Assembly (NCBI RefSeq): GCF_025836975.1
Contig: NZ_CP107548.1
Location: 3,782,001 to 3,846,000 of the forward strand
DNA from: Pollutimonas sp. M17
Lineage (GTDB): Bacteria; Pseudomonadota; Gammaproteobacteria; Burkholderiales; Burkholderiaceae_B
Reading direction: 5' to 3'
Length of the DNA stretch: 64,000 bases
Under the pieces are notes generated by a model that was not told where the DNA came from, searched no databases, and was given only the letters and a program-made list of their open reading frames with translations. Positions within the stretch are counted from its first letter, which is position 1, and each line of letters begins with the position of its first letter. Below are positions 1 through 9,080 of this stretch, in pieces. A program made the translations under genes and the position numbers.

Positions 1-387
1 GTGGCCGTTCAGCTCGATGGCGCGGTGGTTCACCAACTGGCGTGCTTCAGCGCGCGTGGAACCGAAGCCCATGCGATACACGACGTTGTCCAGACGCGAT
101 TCCAGCAATTGAATCAGGGTCTCGCCGGTGTTGCCACGGCGACGCTCAGCTTCAACGAAGTATTTGCGGAATTGCTTTTCCAGAACGCCGTACATGCGCT
201 TGAGTTTCTGCTTCTCGCGCAGCTGCAGGCCGAAGTCCGACGTGCGGGCACCGGAGGTGCGGCCGTGCTGACCGGGCTTGGACTCGAGCTTGCACTTCGA
301 GTCGAGCGAGCGGCGGGCGCTCTTCAAGAATAAATCTGTACCCTCGCGACGCGAGAGCTTGCATTTAGGTCCAATATAACGTGCCAA
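1..387 (-). CDS. rpsD: 30S ribosomal protein S4 (5' part of gene; runs off window edge)
   Basis: S4 binds 16S rRNA and starts assembly of the small subunit; in many bacteria it also represses its own operon. The first 129 codons are present, beginning [11 protein letters not shown] and reaching the S4 RNA-binding fold ([15 protein letters not shown], roughly residues 100-115). The family is about 207 residues, so about 80 are missing beyond the window. The first codon in line with the family N-terminus is TTG (385-387, complement), preceded by an AAGGGGAA Shine-Dalgarno; no ATG fits. It follows rpsK by 11 bp in the alpha-type operon order. Confidence 0.96.
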   Translation of the reverse strand, partial: MARYIGPKCKLSRREGTDLFLKSARRSLDSKCKLESKPGQHGRTSGARTSDFGLQLREKQKLKRMYGVLEKQFRKYFVEAERRRGNTGETLIQLLESRLDNVVYRMGFGSTRAEARQLVNHRAIELNGH

Positions 388-398
388 GATGCTTCCCC

Positions 399-800
399 TT
401 AGATGCGACGACGCTTGGGCGGACGGCAGCCGTTATGCGGCACCGGCGTGATGTCTGAAATGCTGGAGATTTTGATACCCAGCGCATTCAGCGCACGCAC
501 GGACGACTCGCGGCCGGGACCGGGGCCCTTGATGCGGACTTCGAGAGTTTTGATACCGTATTCCAACGCCACGCGTCCGGCCGATTCGGCGGCAACCTGA
601 GCCGCAAACGGGGTGGACTTGCGCGAGCCCTTGAAACCGGCACCACCGGATGTCGCCCAGGACAATGCGTTGCCCTGGCGGTCGGTAATGGTGATGATCG
701 TGTTGTTGAAGGACGCATGAACGTGCGCGATGCCGTCCGATACGCTCTTCTTGATTTTCTTGCGTACGCGCGATGCGCCGCTGTTGGAAGCTTTCGCCAT
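399..800 (-). CDS. rpsK: 30S ribosomal protein S11
   Basis: S11 is a platform protein of the small subunit that contacts 16S rRNA near the E site and the Shine-Dalgarno helix. The 133-residue product is normal length. It has the conserved core [18 protein letters not shown] and the basic tail [13 protein letters not shown], which is almost invariant. It lies 14 bp downstream of rpsM and 11 bp upstream of rpsD on the same strand, the usual order rpmJ-rpsM-rpsK-rpsD. Confidence 0.98.
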   Translation of the reverse strand: MAKASNSGASRVRKKIKKSVSDGIAHVHASFNNTIITITDRQGNALSWATSGGAGFKGSRKSTPFAAQVAAESAGRVALEYGIKTLEVRIKGPGPGRESSVRALNALGIKISSISDITPVPHNGCRPPKRRRI

Positions 801-814
801 CTTCTATTCCTCGA

Positions 815-1180
815 TTATTTCTTCAGGGAAGCAGCAGCGCGACGCGGCCCTTTACGGGTGCGGGCGTTGGTACGGGTGCGTTGACCGCGTACAGGCAGGC
901 CACGCTTGTGGCGCATGCCCCGGTAGGTTCCCAGATCGATCAAGCGCTTGATCGACAGTTGTACTTCGCGACGCAAATCGCCTTCAACCGTGAACACGCC
1001 GACGTGTTCGCGGATACGCTCGAGTTCGGCGTCGGTCAGATCCTTCACTTTCTTGGAAAGCTCGATGCCCGAAGCTTCGCAGATCTTGCGGGCGCGGGTA
1101 CGACCAATACCAAAAATAGCGGTAAGTCCGATTTCGGCGTGTTGATGCGGCGGAATGTTGATGCCAGCAATACGGGCCAT
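815..1180 (-). CDS. rpsM: 30S ribosomal protein S13
   Basis: S13 sits in the head of the small subunit and forms intersubunit bridges while contacting P-site tRNA. The 121-residue product starts [18 protein letters not shown], has the helix-two-turn-helix around [11 protein letters not shown], and ends in the basic tail [13 protein letters not shown] that reaches the decoding area. It is 35 bp downstream of rpmJ and in the same operon as rpsK and rpsD. Confidence 0.98.
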   Translation of the reverse strand: MARIAGINIPPHQHAEIGLTAIFGIGRTRARKICEASGIELSKKVKDLTDAELERIREHVGVFTVEGDLRREVQLSIKRLIDLGTYRGMRHKRGLPVRGQRTRTNARTRKGPRRAAASLKK

Positions 1181-1215
1181 GACTGTTCCTTGTTAAATCC
1201 GTTGCGCTTCGGCGA

Positions 1216-1329
1216 TTAGCCTTGACGCTGCTTATGACGTGGGTCGGTGCAGATGACGCGCACCACGCCGTGACGTTTAATGATCTTGCAGTTGCGGCAG
1301 ATCCGCTTTACCGATGCCATTACCTTCAT
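1216..1329 (-). CDS. rpmJ: 50S ribosomal protein L36
   Basis: A 37-codon gene read directly from the sequence, starting [15 protein letters not shown] and ending [10 protein letters not shown]36 is the smallest large-subunit protein and carries a zinc ribbon; the ligands Cys11, Cys14, Cys27 and His32 are all present, so this is the zinc-binding form. It lies between infA and rpsM, the standard position. An AGGAGTCAACCC ribosome-binding region precedes the ATG. Confidence 0.95.
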   Translation of the reverse strand: MKVMASVKRICRNCKIIKRHGVVRVICTDPRHKQRQG

Positions 1330-1361
1330 GGGTTGACTCCTAGTTTCCTGTAACCGGCCGC

Positions 1362-1580
1362 TTATTTAGAGCGGAAGACAATTCTGGCGCGAGACAGATC
1401 ATAGGGCGTGAGCTCCACTGTGACCTTGTCACCCGGCAGAATCCGGATGTAATGCATACGCATCTTGCCCGAGATGTGGCCCAGAACTACGTGGCCATTT
1501 TCCAGCTTGACGCGAAAAGTTGCGTTGGGAAGGTTCTCGAGAACCTCTCCTTGCATTTGTATGACGTCGTCTTTTGCCAT
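1362..1580 (-). CDS. infA: Translation initiation factor IF-1
   Basis: IF-1 is an OB-fold protein that occupies the A site during initiation. The 72-residue product [18 protein letters not shown]...IVFRSK has family length. A longer reading frame exists upstream (to 1610) but overlaps the end of secY, and the upstream residues are not family-like, so the ATG at 1578-1580 is chosen. It starts 7 bp after the secY stop, within the spc-alpha operon. Many betaproteobacteria carry a second infA elsewhere. Confidence 0.95.
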   Translation of the reverse strand: MAKDDVIQMQGEVLENLPNATFRVKLENGHVVLGHISGKMRMHYIRILPGDKVTVELTPYDLSRARIVFRSK

Positions 1581-1587
1581 TCTCTGT

Positions 1588-2913
1588 TTACCGCATTGGC
1601 AGTCCCGCACCCTTGAAGTTGGCCTTCTTGAGCAGCGAGTCGTATTGGTGAGACATCATGTAGGCTTGTGCCTGCGCCATGAAGTCCATGGTCACCACCA
1701 CGATAATTAATAGAGAGGTTCCGCCGAAGTAAAACGGTACATTCCAGCGCGCCTGCATCAGCTCGGGCAGCAAGCACACCAAGGTGATGTAGATGGCGCC
1801 GGCCAGCGTCAAGCGCATGAGTATCTTGTCGACGTAGCGAGAGGTTTGCTCGCCGGGACGGATACCCGGAACAAATGCACCGCTTTTCTTCAGGTTGTCT
1901 GCCGTTTCGCGGCTATTGAACACCAAGGCCGTATAGAAAAAGCAAAAGAAGATAATTGCAGCGGAATACAACGTGATATACAGCGGCTGGCCCGGCGACA
2001 ACACCGCGGCCAGGTCTCCCAGCCAGCGCATGTTGGGATTGCTGGAGAACCAGCTGGTCACCGTTGCGGGCAGCAAGATGATGGACGAAGCGAAGATGGG
2101 GGGAATGACGCCCGACATGTTCAGCTTCAGCGGCAAATGCGAGCTTTGGCCGCCATAGATCTTGTTGCCCACCTGGCGCTTGGCATAGTTGACCGTTATC
2201 CGGCGCTGGCCGCGTTCGACGAACACGACGAAGTAGGTAACAGCCACCACCAGCACCAGGATGAACAGGGCCGACAGCACCGACATGGAATCGGTACGGA
2301 CCAGGTCGAGCAGTCCGGCCAGAGCACTGGGCAGGCCCGCCACGATACCGGCAAAGATCAGTATGGAAATACCGTTGCCCATGCCGCGCTCGGTGATCTG
2401 TTCGCCCAGCCACATGATGAACATGGTGCCGGTAACCAGCGTGACCACCGTGGTAAAGCGGAACAGCATGCCCGGATCGATGACCAATCCCGGCTGCGAC
2501 TCGAGGGCGACCGAAATGCCGACCGCCTGGATCAGCGCCAGGAACACCGTGCCGTAGCGCGTGTACTGGGTGATCTTGCGCCGGCCCGATTCGCCTTCTT
2601 TCTTGATTGCCTCAAGGGTGGGCACCACGACCGCCATCAACTGCATGATGATGGACGCGGAAATATACGGCATGATACCCAGCGCGAAGACGGAGAACCG
2701 CTCCAGGGCGCCACCCGAAAACATGTTGAACAGGCCCAGGATGCCGCCCTGGTTCTGGTTGAACATTTCGGACAGCGCATCGGGGTTGATTCCCGGCACG
2801 GGTATGTGCGTTCCCAATCGATAGACCACCAGGGCGAGCACCAGGAACACGATGCGGCGCTTGAGATCGCCGTATCGGGAACCCGATTTACTCTGTGCCT
2901 GAGCTTTAGCCAC
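1588..2913 (-). CDS. secY: Preprotein translocase subunit SecY
   Basis: SecY is the channel of the SecYEG translocon in the inner membrane. The 441-residue product has about ten hydrophobic segments, beginning with the segment around residues 20-38 ([19 protein letters not shown]). The plug region [20 protein letters not shown] and the cytosolic loop [15 protein letters not shown] are recognisable. The start matching the family (MAKAQAQ) is a GTG at 2911-2913. It follows rplO by 9 bp; its partner secE is at 43.7-44.1 kb. Confidence 0.97.
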   Translation of the reverse strand: MAKAQAQSKSGSRYGDLKRRIVFLVLALVVYRLGTHIPVPGINPDALSEMFNQNQGGILGLFNMFSGGALERFSVFALGIMPYISASIIMQLMAVVVPTLEAIKKEGESGRRKITQYTRYGTVFLALIQAVGISVALESQPGLVIDPGMLFRFTTVVTLVTGTMFIMWLGEQITERGMGNGISILIFAGIVAGLPSALAGLLDLVRTDSMSVLSALFILVLVVAVTYFVVFVERGQRRITVNYAKRQVGNKIYGGQSSHLPLKLNMSGVIPPIFASSIILLPATVTSWFSSNPNMRWLGDLAAVLSPGQPLYITLYSAAIIFFCFFYTALVFNSRETADNLKKSGAFVPGIRPGEQTSRYVDKILMRLTLAGAIYITLVCLLPELMQARWNVPFYFGGTSLLIIVVVTMDFMAQAQAYMMSHQYDSLLKKANFKGAGLPMR

Positions 2914-2922
2914 CGTTACCCC

Positions 2923-3363
2923 TTAAGCCAGCGAGCCGCCGGCAGCTTCGATTGCGGCGCGGGCGCCAGCCGTTGCGGCGATCCCTTTCAGGACGACCTT
3001 GCGCGACAATTCGCCGGACTTGATGACCTTGGCGTAGCGCACGGCCTGGCCCACGATGCCCGCTTGCTTCAGGACTTGCACGTCGATTTCGTCGACGGGC
3101 AGGCGCTGGAGGTCGGACAGGCGGACTTCGGCGGACAGGTGCTGGCCCAGGGGCGTGAAGCCGCGCTTGGGCAAGCGGCGTTGCAAAGGCATTTGACCGC
3201 CTTCGAAACCGACCTTGTGGAAGCCGCCGGTGCGGGACTTCTGGCCTTTGTGGCCACGGCCGGCGGTTTTACCCAGGCCGGAGCCGATGCCGCGACCGAC
3301 GCGGCGCTTGGCGTGCTTGGCGCCTTCGGCCGGCTTTAGCGTATTAAGTTGAGTTTCTGACAT
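2923..3363 (-). CDS. rplO: 50S ribosomal protein L15
   Basis: L15 is a late-assembly protein bound to 23S rRNA. The 146-residue product begins [19 protein letters not shown] and has the glycine- and arginine-rich N-terminal arm ([19 protein letters not shown]) that threads into rRNA. It lies between rpmD (11 bp upstream) and secY (9 bp downstream), the normal spc order. Confidence 0.97.
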   Translation of the reverse strand: MSETQLNTLKPAEGAKHAKRRVGRGIGSGLGKTAGRGHKGQKSRTGGFHKVGFEGGQMPLQRRLPKRGFTPLGQHLSAEVRLSDLQRLPVDEIDVQVLKQAGIVGQAVRYAKVIKSGELSRKVVLKGIAATAGARAAIEAAGGSLA

Positions 3364-3374
3364 CCCGATTCCTT

Positions 3375-3560
3375 TCAGGCTTCCGAGACGGTAACGAGGT
3401 AATCCACCTTGCGGATCATCCCACGCACCTCGGGCGTATCGATCAACACACGGCTGCTGTTGATTCGGCCCAGACCCAGACCGCGCACGGTGGCGCGATG
3501 GGATGCTTTGGTGCCGATAACAGAGCGCACGAGAGTAACTTTGATTTGCTTCTGTGCCAT
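3375..3560 (-). CDS. rpmD: 50S ribosomal protein L30
   Basis: A 61-residue protein starting [18 protein letters not shown], matching the short bacterial L30 family (about 60 residues). The motif [16 protein letters not shown] is the typical rRNA-contacting segment. It is spaced 3 bp from the rpsE stop and 11 bp from rplO, so it is translated from the same spc message. Confidence 0.96.
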   Translation of the reverse strand: MAQKQIKVTLVRSVIGTKASHRATVRGLGLGRINSSRVLIDTPEVRGMIRKVDYLVTVSEA

Positions 3561-3563
3561 GAC

Positions 3564-4085
3564 TTACCCCAGAATTTCTTCCACCGACTTGCCGCGCTTG
3601 GCGGCCACTTCGGCGGGAGTCGAGCAGGCACGCAAGCCGTTCAGCGTTGCGCGGACCATGTTGTAGGGGTTGCTGGAGCCCAGGCTCTTTGCAACCACGT
3701 TACGCACGCCCATCACTTCGAAGATGGCGCGCATCGGGCCGCCGGCGATCACGCCGGTACCTTCCGCCGCCGGCGAAATGAGGACCGTCGAGGCGCCATG
3801 CTTGCCCACTACGGTGTGGTGCAAGGTGCCGTTCTTCAGGGCGACCTTGACCAGGCCGCGACGTGCCTGTTCCATTGCTTTTTGTACAGCGACGGGCACT
3901 TCACGGGCTTTACCTTTGCCCATGCCGATGCGGCCATCGCCATCACCCACCACGGTCAAGGCAGCAAAGCTCATGGTGCGACCACCCTTGACCACTTTGC
4001 TGACGCGATTGACCGCGATCATTTTTTCACGCAAGCCGTCGTCGTTTTCTTTTTCGGCGGGATGCTTGCCTTGTGCTTTAGCCAT
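3564..4085 (-). CDS. rpsE: 30S ribosomal protein S5
   Basis: S5 is a small-subunit protein near the mRNA entrance, involved in translational accuracy. The 173-residue product has the N-terminal double-stranded RNA-binding domain ([20 protein letters not shown], about residues 18-37) and the C-terminal domain with [15 protein letters not shown] (about 110-124). Length is normal for betaproteobacteria. It is 3 bp upstream of rpmD and 15 bp downstream of rplR. Confidence 0.97.
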   Translation of the reverse strand: MAKAQGKHPAEKENDDGLREKMIAVNRVSKVVKGGRTMSFAALTVVGDGDGRIGMGKGKAREVPVAVQKAMEQARRGLVKVALKNGTLHHTVVGKHGASTVLISPAAEGTGVIAGGPMRAIFEVMGVRNVVAKSLGSSNPYNMVRATLNGLRACSTPAEVAAKRGKSVEEILG

Positions 4086-4100
4086 TTGACAATTCCTTGC

Positions 4101-4466
4101 TTAGAATTTCAAGCCGGCTTCACGCGCGGCGTCGGCCAGCGCTTTCACGCGGCCATGGTAACGGAAGCCCGAACGATCAAAGGCAACCAGCTCGATGCCG
4201 GCAGCTTTTGCTTTTTCGGCGACGCGCTTGCCGACCAGGCTGGCCGCGGCGACATTGCCACCGTTGACCTTTTGGCTGGCCAGGTCTTTGCGCACTTCGG
4301 GCTCGAGCGTGGAAGCGCTGACGAGCACACGATCGCCTTCCGGCGAAATGATGTTCGCGTAGATGTGCAGGTTCGAGCGGTAAATAGAGAGGCGATGAAC
4401 TCGCAGCTCGCTGATTTTCCGGCGGGTCGAAACAGCACGACGCAAACGGGAGATTTTCTTGTCCAT
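4101..4466 (-). CDS. rplR: 50S ribosomal protein L18
   Basis: L18 binds 5S rRNA together with L5 and anchors it to the central protuberance. The 121-residue product starts [18 protein letters not shown] and has the conserved segments [15 protein letters not shown] and the C-terminal [20 protein letters not shown]. It lies between rplF and rpsE in the spc order. Confidence 0.97.
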   Translation of the reverse strand: MDKKISRLRRAVSTRRKISELRVHRLSIYRSNLHIYANIISPEGDRVLVSASTLEPEVRKDLASQKVNGGNVAAASLVGKRVAEKAKAAGIELVAFDRSGFRYHGRVKALADAAREAGLKF

Positions 4467-4487
4467 AATTCGTCCTTGCCTGCGCGC

Positions 4488-5021
4488 TTATTTCTTCTTG
4501 GTTTCTTTGATGATGACGCGTTCGTCGGCGTAACGCACACCTTTGCCCTTGTAGGGTTCGGGTTCGCGGTAAGCGCGGATTTCAGCAGCCACCTGGCCAA
4601 CGACCTGCTTGTTGGCGCCCTTGACGACGATCTCGGTCTGAGTGGGGCACTCGACCTTGACGCCGGCAGGCATGCTGTGAACGATGTCATGGGAAAAACC
4701 AAGCTGCAGCTTCAGGGCATCGCCCTGCACCTGGGCGCGGAAACCCACGCCGACCAGGTTCAGACGACGCTCGAAGCCTTTGCTGACGCCCGTTACCATA
4801 TTGGCAACCAATGCGCGCACTGTGCCCGACATGGCCTTGGCCTGGCGGGATTCGTTGGCAACAGCAAATGTCAGTTGACCGTCTTCTTGACGAACGACGA
4901 CGTCGCCGGTCAAGTCTTGTGTAAGGGTGCCCAAAGGGCCTTTGACGACGATCTGGCCTGCGCTGATCGTGGCCTCTACGCCCTTGGGTACCGGGACTGG
5001 GTATTTAGCGATACGTGACAT
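4488..5021 (-). CDS. rplF: 50S ribosomal protein L6
   Basis: L6 binds helix 97 of 23S rRNA near the factor-binding centre. The 177-residue product begins [20 protein letters not shown] and contains the two repeated L6 domains; the C-terminal signature [19 protein letters not shown] is intact. It is 10 bp downstream of rpsH and 21 bp upstream of rplR. Confidence 0.97.
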   Translation of the reverse strand: MSRIAKYPVPVPKGVEATISAGQIVVKGPLGTLTQDLTGDVVVRQEDGQLTFAVANESRQAKAMSGTVRALVANMVTGVSKGFERRLNLVGVGFRAQVQGDALKLQLGFSHDIVHSMPAGVKVECPTQTEIVVKGANKQVVGQVAAEIRAYREPEPYKGKGVRYADERVIIKETKKK

Positions 5022-5031
5022 GTGATTCTCC

Positions 5032-5427
5032 TTATGCCACGTAGCACAACACTTCGCCGCCCACGCCGGTGGCGCGGGCCTTGCGATCGGTCATCACGCC
5101 GCGCGGCGTCGACACGATGGCCACGCCCAAACCATTCATGACTTGAGGAATGGTCTTGCTGCCTTTGTAGATGCGCAGCCCGGGACGCGAAACGCGGTCG
5201 ATACGCTCGATGACCGGACGGCCAGCGTAGTATTTCAGGGTGATTTCCAGGACAGGCTTGGCCTTGTCGCCAGCGACCTGGAAGTTGTCGATATAGCCTT
5301 CGTCTTTCAGCACGGCAGCAATGGCTACCTTAAGCTTAGAGGAGGGCATGCTGACCGACGTCTTGCTGACTTGCTGCGCATTGCGCACGCGGGTCAACAT
5401 GTCGGCGATGGGATCGCTCATGCTCAT
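5032..5427 (-). CDS. rpsH: 30S ribosomal protein S8
   Basis: S8 binds the central domain of 16S rRNA and is the translational repressor of the spc operon in E. coli. The chosen start gives 131 residues ([18 protein letters not shown]...). The open frame continues upstream to 5556 but overlaps rpsN with non-family sequence. An AGGAG lies 8 bp before the ATG at 5425-5427, a better spacing than for the second in-frame ATG at 5421. The C-terminal motif [20 protein letters not shown] is typical. Confidence 0.95.
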   Translation of the reverse strand: MSMSDPIADMLTRVRNAQQVSKTSVSMPSSKLKVAIAAVLKDEGYIDNFQVAGDKAKPVLEITLKYYAGRPVIERIDRVSRPGLRIYKGSKTIPQVMNGLGVAIVSTPRGVMTDRKARATGVGGEVLCYVA

Positions 5428-5438
5428 GTGTATTTCTC

Positions 5439-5744
5439 CTACCAGCTGGCTTTGGTCATGCCCGGCACTTCGCCGCGCAGCGCCATTTCGCGCAGTTTGT
5501 GACGAGTTAAGCCGAACTTGCTGAAAACACCGCGCGGACGACCGGTAACGACGCAACGGTTGCGTTGACGGGTCGGGTTTGCATTGCGCGGCAGTTGTTG
5601 CAGTTGCAAGCGAGCCTGGTAGCGTTCTTCGTCGGTCTTGGACTGATCGTCGATGATGGCCTTCAGTGCTGCGCGCTTGGGCGCAAATTTTTCTGCCAGC
5701 TTGGCGCGTTTGATATCGCGATTGATGAGTGAAAGTTTAGCCAC
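5439..5744 (-). CDS. rpsN: 30S ribosomal protein S14 (long, zinc-free form)
   Basis: The 101-residue product [20 protein letters not shown]... is the long S14 form. It has only one cysteine in the region where the short form has a zinc ribbon, so it does not need zinc. The C-terminal part [19 protein letters not shown] is the conserved rRNA-contact segment. It is located between rplE and rpsH in the usual order. Confidence 0.97.
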   Translation of the reverse strand: MAKLSLINRDIKRAKLAEKFAPKRAALKAIIDDQSKTDEERYQARLQLQQLPRNANPTRQRNRCVVTGRPRGVFSKFGLTRHKLREMALRGEVPGMTKASW

Positions 5745-5755
5745 GTCATCGCCCC

Positions 5756-6295
5756 TTAATTGCGAAACGGGAAGCTGAAGGCGGTAAGCAGCGCCTTGGC
5801 TTCGTCGTCGGTCTTGGCTGTAGTGGTGATGCTGATGTTCATACCACGTACGGCGTCGATTTTGTCGTATTCGATTTCAGGGAAAATGATCTGCTCTTTC
5901 ACCCCGATGTTGTAGTTGCCACGTCCATCGAATGCACGACCCGAAATACCACGGAAGTCGCGAACGCGCGGCAGTGCCACGGCGACCAGGCGGTCCAGGA
6001 ATTCGTACATGCGGCGGCCACGCAGGGTGACCATGCAGCCGATGGGGTAGTCTTCGCGGATCTTGAAGCCCGCGATAGCCTTGCGCGTCTTGGTGACGAC
6101 AGGCTTCTGGCCGGCGATCTTGGTCAGGTCGGAGACGGCGTGCTCGATGACCTTCTTGTCGGCGACAGCCTCGGACACACCCATGTTCAGGGTGATCTTG
6201 CTGATGCGCGGCACTTCCATGATGCTTTTGTAGCCAAACTTGGTTTGCAGGTCGGCTATGACCTTGCTGCGGTAAAACTCTTGTAAACGAGCCAT
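5756..6295 (-). CDS. rplE: 50S ribosomal protein L5
   Basis: L5 binds 5S rRNA and contacts the P-site tRNA from the central protuberance. The 179-residue product starts [20 protein letters not shown] and shows the conserved segments [15 protein letters not shown] and [20 protein letters not shown]. It is 12 bp downstream of rplX and 11 bp upstream of rpsN. Confidence 0.98.
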   Translation of the reverse strand: MARLQEFYRSKVIADLQTKFGYKSIMEVPRISKITLNMGVSEAVADKKVIEHAVSDLTKIAGQKPVVTKTRKAIAGFKIREDYPIGCMVTLRGRRMYEFLDRLVAVALPRVRDFRGISGRAFDGRGNYNIGVKEQIIFPEIEYDKIDAVRGMNISITTTAKTDDEAKALLTAFSFPFRN

Positions 6296-6307
6296 GTTCT
6301 TCGCCCC

Positions 6308-6628
6308 TTAAGCCTTGGCGCCAACGACTGCGCCGCTGGAACGGAATACACGGACCTTGCTGCCATCAACCACTTTCACACCGACGCGATCGGCCTTGCC
6401 GGACTCGGGGTTGTAAAGGGCCACATTGGAAATGTGGATGGGCATGGTCTTGTCGATGATGCCGCCTTGCGTGCCCGCCATGGGGTTGGCCTTGACGTGC
6501 TTCTTGACGACGTTGATGCCTTCGACCAGAACGTGGTCGGCGTCGACGCGCTGCAGGACGGTGCCGCGGCGCTTTTTGTCGCGACCGGTCAACACGATGA
6601 CCTCGTCGCCTTTACGGATTTTTTCCAT
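6308..6628 (-). CDS. rplX: 50S ribosomal protein L24
   Basis: L24 is one of the assembly-initiator proteins of the large subunit and sits at the exit of the peptide tunnel. The 106-residue product begins [20 protein letters not shown], the KOW motif, followed by [14 protein letters not shown]. It lies between rplN and rplE with 10-12 bp spacers. Confidence 0.97.
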   Translation of the reverse strand: MEKIRKGDEVIVLTGRDKKRRGTVLQRVDADHVLVEGINVVKKHVKANPMAGTQGGIIDKTMPIHISNVALYNPESGKADRVGVKVVDGSKVRVFRSSGAVVGAKA

Positions 6629-6638
6629 GCTTGGCTCC

Positions 6639-7007
6639 TTACAGCACTTCTGGAGCCAGGGACACGATCTTCATGAACTTCTCTGTACGCAGCTCGCGCG
6701 TGACAGGTCCGAAGATACGGGTACCGATGGGTTCCAGTTTGGCGTTGAGCAACACAGCGGCATTGCCGCCGAACTTGATCAGCGAGCCGTCTTTACGACG
6801 AACGCCCTTAGCGGTACGAACCACTACTGCGTTGTATATTTCGCCTTTCTTGACGCGACCGCGAGGGGCTGCATCTTTGACACTAACCTTGATAATGTCA
6901 CCGATTGCGGCATAGCGGCGCTTCGAGCCGCCTAACACCTTGATGCACATGATGGAGCGTGCGCCAGTGTTATCGGCCACGTCTAGCGTGGTCTGCATTT
7001 GGATCAT
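6639..7007 (-). CDS. rplN: 50S ribosomal protein L14
   Basis: L14 is on the subunit interface and takes part in bridge B8. The 122-residue product begins [20 protein letters not shown] and carries the conserved [20 protein letters not shown]. It is the first gene of the spc segment here: in E. coli rpsQ lies just upstream, but here rpsQ is about 6 kb away (13.05 kb) beyond an unrelated cassette. Expression therefore probably depends on a promoter in 7008-7428. Confidence 0.97.
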   Translation of the reverse strand: MIQMQTTLDVADNTGARSIMCIKVLGGSKRRYAAIGDIIKVSVKDAAPRGRVKKGEIYNAVVVRTAKGVRRKDGSLIKFGGNAAVLLNAKLEPIGTRIFGPVTRELRTEKFMKIVSLAPEVL

Positions 7008-7428
7008 GATTTTTCCTGTTCCAACTTAGCCGCATTGCCCGCCTTGTCAGCGATGCCATACAGCCAGTTTTGGTCCCGTCAGGCTCAAAAACACAAAGCG
7101 CTGCCTGTTTGATGAGGCCGTAACGCTTGGCACCCGTGAACCCTGGGTTGAAATCGTGCTAAAAAACTTTGCTTCGGTAGCCCTGCTGCGCCCATCCTGG
7201 GCGTTGCAATGCGTCCATGCAGAAAGTCTTGCGTCTAACTTTGCGGCTAAAACATACGGTTTCTGCCAGCAAGTCTAGTATGGTATTCTATTTTTTCCGG
7301 TCTTGCAAGCAACCCCGCGCGCAATCCACAGGTCCTGTCGTGTTTTGACCTCAGGGGCGCCCCCGTCCGGCGACGGACGGCACTTGCGGCCCAACCCTTC
7401 CACCCGAAGAAACAAGGAAGCGATCAGC
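7008..7428. other. Divergent intergenic region between rplN and the aldehyde dehydrogenase gene
   Basis: A 421-bp non-coding stretch between two divergently read genes, so it should hold the promoter of the spc segment (minus strand) and that of the fatty-acid cassette (plus strand). On the plus strand TTCTGC (7261-7266) and TATTCT (7284-7289) are 17 bp apart and could form a weak sigma-70 promoter. I did not find an equally clear promoter for rplN. An open frame reading from 7303 into the dehydrogenase lacks family similarity before 7429. Confidence 0.4.
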
Positions 7429-8856
7429 ATGTACGAGACGTTGGCATTATATATAGATGGCGAGTTCCTGGGCGGCGAAGGCCGCAAGACCGAAGAGGTC
7501 AGCAATCCGGCCACCCTCGAAGTTCTGGGCCAGTTGCCCCACGCATCCACCGCCGATCTGGACCGCGCCCTGGCGGCCGCCGCGCGGGCATTCGAGTCAT
7601 GGCGCCACAGCTCGCCCATGCAGCGTTCCGAGATCCTGCGCAAGGTGGGCCAGCTGTCGCGCGAGCGCGCCCAGGATATCGGCCGCAACATGACCCTGGA
7701 CCAGGGCAAGCCGCTGGCCGAATCCGTCGGCGAGATCATGGCCTGCGCCGATCACGCCGACTGGCACGCCGAGGAATGCCGCCGCATCTATGGCCGCGTC
7801 ATCACGCCGCGCAGCCCGGAAGTCCGGCAGATCGTGCTGCGCGAGCCCATCGGCGTCTGCGCGGCCTTCACGCCCTGGAACTTCCCTTACAACCAGGCTA
7901 TCCGCAAGGTTTGCGCCGCCATCGGCGCCGGCTGCACCATCATCCTGAAGGGCCCCGAGGACTCCCCCAGCGCCGTCATGGCCATCGCGCGCATGTTCCA
8001 CGACGCCGGCCTGCCTCCCGGCGTGCTCAACATCGTTTGGGGCGTGCCCAGCGAAGTGTCGGATTACCTCATCCGCTCGCCCATCGTGCGCAAGGTCTCG
8101 TTCACCGGTTCCGTGCCCGTGGGCAAGCACCTGGCCTCGCTGGCCGGCGCCCACATGAAGCGCGTCACCATGGAGCTGGGCGGCCACTCCCCCGTCCTGG
8201 TGTTCGACGACGCCGACATCGGCCGCGCCGCCAAGCAGCTGGCCCGCTTCAAGGTGCGCAACGCCGGCCAGGTCTGCGTATCGCCCACCCGTTTTTATAT
8301 CCATGAAAAGGCCTACGACCAGTTCCTGGACGTCTTCGTGAATACGCTCAAGACGGTCAAAGTGGGCGACGGCCTGGAGGCCGACACCCAGATGGGCCCG
8401 CTGGCGCATGCCCGCCGCGTGCCCACCATGACCAAGTTCGTCGAGAATGCGCTGGAACTCGGCGGCAAGGTGGTGCTGGGCGGCGAACGCCTGGACCGCA
8501 AGGGACACTTCTTCGCGCCCACCGTGGTCACCGACCTGCCCGAGCACTCCATGCTGATGACCGAAGAGCCCTTCGGCCCCATCGCCCCCATCACCCGGTT
8601 CTCGGACACCGACGACGTCATCCGGCGCGCCAATTCGCTGCCTTTCGGTCTGTCATCCTACGTCTTCACCAACTCGCTGCAGACGGCCACCAAGGTGTCC
8701 AACGGCATCGAGGCAGGCATGGTCAACATCAACCATTTCGGCAGCGCCCTGCCCGAAACCCCCTTTGGCGGCGTGAAGGACAGCGGCATCGGCAGCGAAG
8801 GCGGCGCGGAAACCTTCGACGGCTATCTGGTCACGAAGTTCGTCACGCACGTTTAA
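7429..8856 (+). CDS. NAD(P)-dependent aldehyde dehydrogenase (succinate-semialdehyde dehydrogenase-like)
   Basis: The 475-residue product is a full-length aldehyde dehydrogenase that would oxidise an aldehyde to the acid with NAD(P). Visible are the cofactor-binding segment FTPWNFPYNQAIRK, the Rossmann motif FTGSVPVGK, the general-base glutamate E249 in MELGGHSP, and the nucleophile C283 in GQVCVSP. The C-terminal TPFGGVKDSGIGSEGG is typical of the succinate-semialdehyde dehydrogenase group, but the true substrate cannot be read. The start at 7429 has AAGGAAG about 9 bp upstream; the longer frame from 7303 adds unrelated residues. It is the first gene of the plus-strand cassette and ends at a strong terminator. 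Confidence 0.9.
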   Translation: MYETLALYIDGEFLGGEGRKTEEVSNPATLEVLGQLPHASTADLDRALAAAARAFESWRHSSPMQRSEILRKVGQLSRERAQDIGRNMTLDQGKPLAESVGEIMACADHADWHAEECRRIYGRVITPRSPEVRQIVLREPIGVCAAFTPWNFPYNQAIRKVCAAIGAGCTIILKGPEDSPSAVMAIARMFHDAGLPPGVLNIVWGVPSEVSDYLIRSPIVRKVSFTGSVPVGKHLASLAGAHMKRVTMELGGHSPVLVFDDADIGRAAKQLARFKVRNAGQVCVSPTRFYIHEKAYDQFLDVFVNTLKTVKVGDGLEADTQMGPLAHARRVPTMTKFVENALELGGKVVLGGERLDRKGHFFAPTVVTDLPEHSMLMTEEPFGPIAPITRFSDTDDVIRRANSLPFGLSSYVFTNSLQTATKVSNGIEAGMVNINHFGSALPETPFGGVKDSGIGSEGGAETFDGYLVTKFVTHV

Positions 8857-8876
8857 GCCTTCCCCGCATTCCATCA

Positions 8877-8912
8877 CCGCCGTATCCGCCCGCCGGATAC
8901 GGCGGTTTTTTT
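8877..8912 (+). terminator. Rho-independent terminator after the aldehyde dehydrogenase gene
   Basis: Perfect 12-bp inverted arms CCGCCGTATCCG (8877-8888) and CGGATACGGCGG (8894-8905) with a 5-base loop, followed by seven T (8906-8912). It lies 20 bp after the stop codon and separates the dehydrogenase from the FadL-type gene. Confidence 0.92.
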
Positions 8913-9080
8913 CGTCCCGGGGACGCAGGCACTCTACATGCTGACCGTCCCGGACTGCGCGGGACGAATGCATCGGGCCCGGGATCGCCAGGAAGCCAGC
9001 CGGCCTTCACCAGGCACATGGATGCCGCGGATCCCCTCCTGTTCGTTCACACGCCGTGGCGATCAAAGCGGAGGTGGCAT

